From an uncultured Alcaligenaceae bacterium (GTDB lineage Bacteria; Pseudomonadota; Gammaproteobacteria; Burkholderiales; Burkholderiaceae_B), in assembly GCA_937897265.1 (NCBI GenBank), contig CALCPT010000216.1:1-24875 (forward strand): 24,875 bases of DNA, in the 5' to 3' direction. The translations under genes and the position numbers were made by a program. The notes beneath the pieces were generated by a model. It was not told the origin of the DNA, ran no database searches, and saw only the letters and a list, made by a program, of their open reading frames with translations. Of the stretch, positions 24,537 to 24,875 are shown one piece after another (positions within the stretch are counted from its first letter, which is position 1; every line of letters starts with the position of its first letter).

Positions 24537-24554
24537 CTACGTCAGATGACGTAG
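24537..24554. promoter_or_regulatory. 18-bp palindrome, possible activator site
   Basis: CTACGTCA and TGACGTAG form a perfect inverted repeat with a GA centre. It lies 47 bases upstream of the permease-kinase ATG and about 75-92 bases upstream of the predicted start of the sigma-54 promoter on the other strand, a usual distance for an enhancer-binding protein. A second perfect palindrome, ATCGGCCGAT, is at 24563-24572. Confidence 0.4.
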
Positions 24555-24602
24555 CCGGCGCGATCGGCCGATGGGACGCCGGCGATCGCGACGGCCGATC
24601 CT

Positions 24603-24617
24603 TGGCATATCGCTTGC
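24603..24617 (+). promoter_or_regulatory. Sigma-54 (RpoN) promoter candidate
   Basis: TGGCATATCGCTTGC matches the -24/-12 consensus TGGCAC-N5-TTGC at all positions but one, with exact spacing; GG is at 24604-24605 and GC at 24616-24617. Transcription would start near 24629 toward the allophanate-hydrolase-like gene. Sigma-54 control would fit a nitrogen-scavenging enzyme. The ATG at 24624 would lie upstream of this start, which argues for the TTG at 24666 as the translation start. Confidence 0.6.
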
Positions 24618-24635
24618 GACGTCATGAATCCTTGT

Positions 24636-24645
24636 TTGTATACAA
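24636..24645. promoter_or_regulatory. TTGTATACAA palindrome, GntR/FadR-type operator candidate
   Basis: A perfect 10-bp palindrome that fits the TNGT-N(0-3)-ACNA half-site pattern of the FadR/FCD branch of GntR repressors. It sits just after the predicted sigma-54 transcription start and before the likely ribosome site, where a bound repressor would block transcription. No GntR gene is in the window. Confidence 0.35.
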
Positions 24646-24665
24646 CAACGGAGCGGACCCCTGCC

Positions 24666-24875
24666 TTGGCTCTCGATGTCTCTTCTGCTTCCCTGACGTC
24701 GGCGCCGCGCGCGGCCGCTGCCGAGGCGCGGCTGTCCGCCGCTTCGCTGCAGGCCGTGCTGCGCGCCGGCGGCCTCAGCGTCAGCAGCCTGATGCACCAC
24801 TTTCTGGCGCAGCGCACTGCAGTGGCGCGTCCGGACGTCTGGATCGCGCAGGTCCCGGATGCCGAGGTGCTGGCC
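24666..24875 (+). CDS. Probable allophanate hydrolase (amidase family), N-terminal fragment
   Basis: The frame is open to the right edge; about 70 codons are visible from the TTG at 24666. SAASLQAVLRAGGLS followed by RPDVWIAQVPDAEVLA resembles the N-terminus of allophanate hydrolases of the AtzF type, where a helix ending in a short turn precedes a WI..LP..E.L segment before the amidase-signature domain. Such enzymes split allophanate to ammonia and CO2 in urea, biuret or s-triazine breakdown. The catalytic Ser-Ser-Lys core is outside the window. GGAG at 24650-24653 lies 12 bases before the TTG; an ATG at 24624 is in frame but would precede the predicted sigma-54 transcript start. The segment is very GC-rich (about 82% over 24721-24780). 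It diverges from the permease-kinase gene. A general amidase is the alternative. Confidence 0.55.
   Translation, partial: MALDVSSASLTSAPRAAAAEARLSAASLQAVLRAGGLSVSSLMHHFLAQRTAVARPDVWIAQVPDAEVLA

Noticed and set aside
24624..24626. ATG as the start of the allophanate-hydrolase-like gene
   Set aside because: It lies within the predicted sigma-54 core promoter region, upstream of the expected transcript start, and has no ribosome site; kept only as an alternative.

Overview
The window looks like a chromosomal segment from a betaproteobacterium of the order Burkholderiales, probably Alcaligenaceae-like. The grounds are two Bug/TctC tricarboxylate-type binding proteins, an SsuABC-type transporter with accessory catabolic genes, Gram-negative alpha-2-macroglobulin and PBP1C genes, and moderate GC (about 50-55% in the stretches I counted). 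No phage, integrase, insertion sequence, rRNA or CRISPR array was seen. Gene starts were chosen from ribosome binding sites and reading-frame overlaps.

Layout, left to right. (1) 1-6079, minus: an envelope-defence pair, a very large alpha-2-macroglobulin with an intact CLEQ thioester, coupled by an ATGA overlap to the 5' end of pbpC, which leaves the window. (2) 6338-7501, plus: an iron-type alcohol dehydrogenase related to maleylacetate reductase, convergent with the next block. (3) 12652-7612, minus: a five-gene operon (ABC permease, substrate-binding protein, ATPase, C45-type Ntn amidohydrolase/acyltransferase, Gfo/Idh/MocA oxidoreductase) whose overlaps suggest one transcript. A NodB-type deacetylase/imidase-like gene diverges from its promoter. 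Together they look like uptake and intracellular processing of an unidentified amide or acylated compound. (4) 13569-15118: a roughly 19% GC island with inverted repeats, a Bug receptor gene with a TTG start, another copy of the repeat, and tRNA-Asn(GTT) with promoter and terminator. (5) 17569-15189, minus: a gamma-glutamyltransferase-like enzyme coupled by ATGA to a class I glutamine-amidotransferase-like enzyme. (6) 17767-20041, plus: cobalt-type nitrile hydratase alpha and beta genes followed by a Tat-exported Bug receptor, with no activator or amidase gene in view. (7) 20059-20175: the middle of a ChpB/MazF-type toxin gene, broken at both ends. (8) 24490-20221, minus: a 1134-residue protein fusing an NCS1 permease, a cysteine cluster, a histidine kinase and a receiver, overlapping a LuxR-type response regulator. 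(9) 24666-24875, plus, divergent: the N-terminus of a probable allophanate hydrolase behind a good sigma-54 promoter match.

Several modules point to scavenging of organic nitrogen (nitrile hydratase, C45 amidohydrolase, gamma-glutamyl enzymes, NCS1-type sensing, allophanate hydrolase). That is an inference from gene content. The strongest candidates for under-described biology are the permease-kinase fusion (with a GC seam inside its gene near 24120-24180), the C45/ABC/Gfo operon, the nitrile hydratase with an altered metal-loop flank, and the AT-rich repeats around the Bug gene and tRNA-Asn.
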